This document shows, one piece after another, positions 13,230 to 14,753 of a stretch of DNA of 14,753 nt. A model generated the notes under the pieces. It was not told where the DNA came from. It ran no database searches and worked only from the letters and a program-made list of their open reading frames with translations. Made by a program: the position numbers and the translations under genes. Numbering within the stretch: the stretch's first letter is position 1; every line of letters begins with the position of its first letter. Origin of the DNA: an uncultured Lachnospiraceae bacterium (lineage in GTDB: Bacteria > Bacillota > Clostridia > Lachnospirales > Lachnospiraceae); the NCBI GenBank assembly GCA_902803155.1, contig CADCOU010000336.1:1-14753 (forward strand). Direction: 5' to 3'.

Positions 13230-14744
13230 GTGATGTTTCAGAATGAACCGGCATCACTGCAGGCTGCCCGCGGCAGCCGTGCCGTTTTTACGAAAAATGC
13301 ATCGATTTTTGACGATCCGACCCGGTTCTGGGGTCATGATGAAGAACATCGGATCTATATCATTATTGACCTGAAAAGCTTTTATGCCTCCGTGGAATGC
13401 GTCGAACGCGGACTCGATCCCATGACGACAAAGCTCGTCGTGGCGGACCCTTCCCGGGGGGAAGGTACGATCTGCCTGGCCGTCTCCCCTGCCCTGAAGA
13501 AGCTCGGGGTAAAGAACCGGGCGCGGATCTACGAGATCCCGAAGCACCTGGACTACATCACCGCCCCGCCCCGGATGGCGCATTACGAAGCATGCTCCGC
13601 GGAGATCTATGCCGTCTATCTGCAATACTTTTCCAAAGAAGATATCCACATCTATTCCTGCGACGAGGCTTTTATCGATGTGACCGACTACCTGGATCTG
13701 TATGAACTTACACCGAAACAGCTTGGCACGGAGGTTATGAACGCCGTCCTGGACCGCACCGGGATCCGCTCCTCCTGCGGGGTCGGAACCAATCTTTACC
13801 TTGCCAAGATCGCACTGGATATCACCGCGAAAAAGGCTCCGGATTTTATCGGGATCCTGGATGAAGACCGCTACCGCGAACTTCTCTGGGATCACCGGCC
13901 GATTACCGATTTCTGGATGATCGCACAGGGACAGTCCCGGCGGCTTGCCGATATGGGACTCTTTACCATGCATGATATCTCAAGGGCCGCCGTGACCGAC
14001 GACCGCCTGCTCTATCAGACCTTCGGTGTGGACGCGGAGATCCTGATCGATCATTCTTTCGGCGTGGAGACCGTCGGCATGAAGGACATCAAAAGTTATC
14101 AGCCGCAGGGCCGCTCGCTCTCCCTGGGCCAGGTGCTTTTCCGGGATTACGCTTTCGAGGAGGCGGAGGTCATCATAAAAGAGATGACGGACCAGCTCTG
14201 TCTGCAGATGGCGGAAAGGCATGTACAGACAGATGCCATATCTTTTTTTGTTTCTTACAGCCACGCATTCCGGGACCAGGACGGACTTCCCGTCTTCCAT
14301 ACGGGAGGCACCGCGCGTTCCGCGCACCACACCTCGTCCGATGAAATCTGGCGTCCGCTGGTTTCAGAAGTCTACCGGAAAACGACCCGCAGGGACGCCC
14401 CGGTCCGCCGGATCGGGATCTCCTGTCTGATCCGGGACTCCGCGAGCATCGGTTACCAGTTCTCGCTGTTTGATGAGCGCGGAAACCTGTCCTCTGACCT
14501 GGGAAAGGATCTGGAACGCCAGGAAGCCGGGCGGCGCCTTCAAAGCAGTGTCCTGTCCCTCCGAAGCCGTTATGGGAAGAATTCCGTTCTGAAAGGGACG
14601 AACCTTCTCAGCGCCGGGACGATGATGGAACGGAACTGCCAGATCGGCGGACACAAAGCAGGAACTACAGACCGGTGCCTGTCTGAAAAACTGATCCGGG
14701 ACGGACGTGAGCAGCCTTCCGAAGGAGGCAGGACAAAGAGTTGA
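13230..14744 (+). CDS. Y-family translesion DNA polymerase (UmuC/DinB, UvrX-like)
   Basis: The protein is 504 aa from GTG at 13230. AGGAGG ends 8 nt upstream of it; the next codon is an ATG (11 nt spacing), and an earlier in-frame GTG at 13161 lies just before the leader hairpin without a ribosome site. Y-family motifs are complete: IIIDLKSFYASVE (residues 44-56, catalytic Asp47), YSCDEAFIDVTDY (142-154, Asp145 and Glu146), SCGVGTNLYLAKIA and GRSLSLGQVLFRDY (295-308). QFSLF (410-414) is a good beta-clamp-binding motif. Such enzymes copy past damaged bases at the cost of fidelity. It is somewhat longer than the roughly 415-residue Bacillus UvrX/YqjW proteins because of added N- and C-terminal residues. 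The LexA box upstream places it in the SOS regulon. Confidence 0.92.
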   Translation: MMFQNEPASLQAARGSRAVFTKNASIFDDPTRFWGHDEEHRIYIIIDLKSFYASVECVERGLDPMTTKLVVADPSRGEGTICLAVSPALKKLGVKNRARIYEIPKHLDYITAPPRMAHYEACSAEIYAVYLQYFSKEDIHIYSCDEAFIDVTDYLDLYELTPKQLGTEVMNAVLDRTGIRSSCGVGTNLYLAKIALDITAKKAPDFIGILDEDRYRELLWDHRPITDFWMIAQGQSRRLADMGLFTMHDISRAAVTDDRLLYQTFGVDAEILIDHSFGVETVGMKDIKSYQPQGRSLSLGQVLFRDYAFEEAEVIIKEMTDQLCLQMAERHVQTDAISFFVSYSHAFRDQDGLPVFHTGGTARSAHHTSSDEIWRPLVSEVYRKTTRRDAPVRRIGISCLIRDSASIGYQFSLFDERGNLSSDLGKDLERQEAGRRLQSSVLSLRSRYGKNSVLKGTNLLSAGTMMERNCQIGGHKAGTTDRCLSEKLIRDGREQPSEGGRTKS

Positions 14745-14753
14745 CAGAAAGCA
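14723..14753 (+). other. Possible ribosome site and start of the next gene (cut by window end)
   Basis: AGGAGG at 14723-14728 is followed 12 nt later by TTG at 14741, which overlaps the polymerase stop (TTGA) and reads TTG ACA GAA AGC to the window edge. YolD-like or other SOS partners often follow such polymerases, but only four codons are visible. Confidence 0.3.

Overview
The window looks like a chromosomal segment from a Gram-positive, low-redox gut or rumen clostridium, probably Lachnospiraceae-like. The grounds are strong AGGAGG-type ribosome sites, a Bacillus/Clostridium-type LexA box, a carbohydrate ABC importer without its own ATPase, a eukaryote-type hexokinase of the kind found in clostridia, and a surface protein with clostridial 'LGHxW' cysteine repeats. 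The genus assignment is inference. No RNA genes, insertion sequences, CRISPR arrays or phage genes were seen.

Layout. (1) 1-813, minus strand: the N-terminal part of a secreted FTP/PepSY-type protein, possibly a thermolysin-like protease propeptide, cut by the window edge. (2) 1066-4426, minus strand: a compact unit reading L-asparaginase-family amidohydrolase, GH29 alpha-L-fucosidase, then a DUF4298-fRMsr fusion, with a hairpin terminator at 940-970. (3) 4427-4671: a divergent control region. (4) 4672-9169, plus strand: a sugar-binding protein, an intercistronic terminator, two MalF/MalG-type permeases and a hexokinase. (5) 9182-12923, minus strand: an AAA ATPase-CYTH fusion followed by a large secreted transglutaminase-like, repeat-bearing surface protein. 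(6) 13118-14744, plus strand: a Y-family DNA polymerase with a LexA box inside its promoter.

How the genes may work together. The divergent core (asparaginase, fucosidase, importer, sugar kinase) has the parts needed to import a small fucosylated sugar-asparagine conjugate, remove fucose, split the sugar-asparagine amide and phosphorylate the released sugar. The published Lactobacillus casei alf-2 pathway for fucosyl-alpha-1,6-GlcNAc-Asn has the same logic (permease, fucosidase, glycosylasparaginase, sugar kinase). Here an ABC importer, an AnsA-fold asparaginase and a eukaryote-type hexokinase would fill those roles. This is a hypothesis from gene content and order. An ordinary fucoside locus beside a housekeeping asparaginase remains possible.

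Other notable points: an internal ribosome site that could produce free fRMsr from the DUF4298 fusion; terminators of two convergent units placed inside each other's coding sequence; overlapping alternative hairpins in the divergent control region; and an SOS promoter followed by a leader hairpin ahead of the polymerase.
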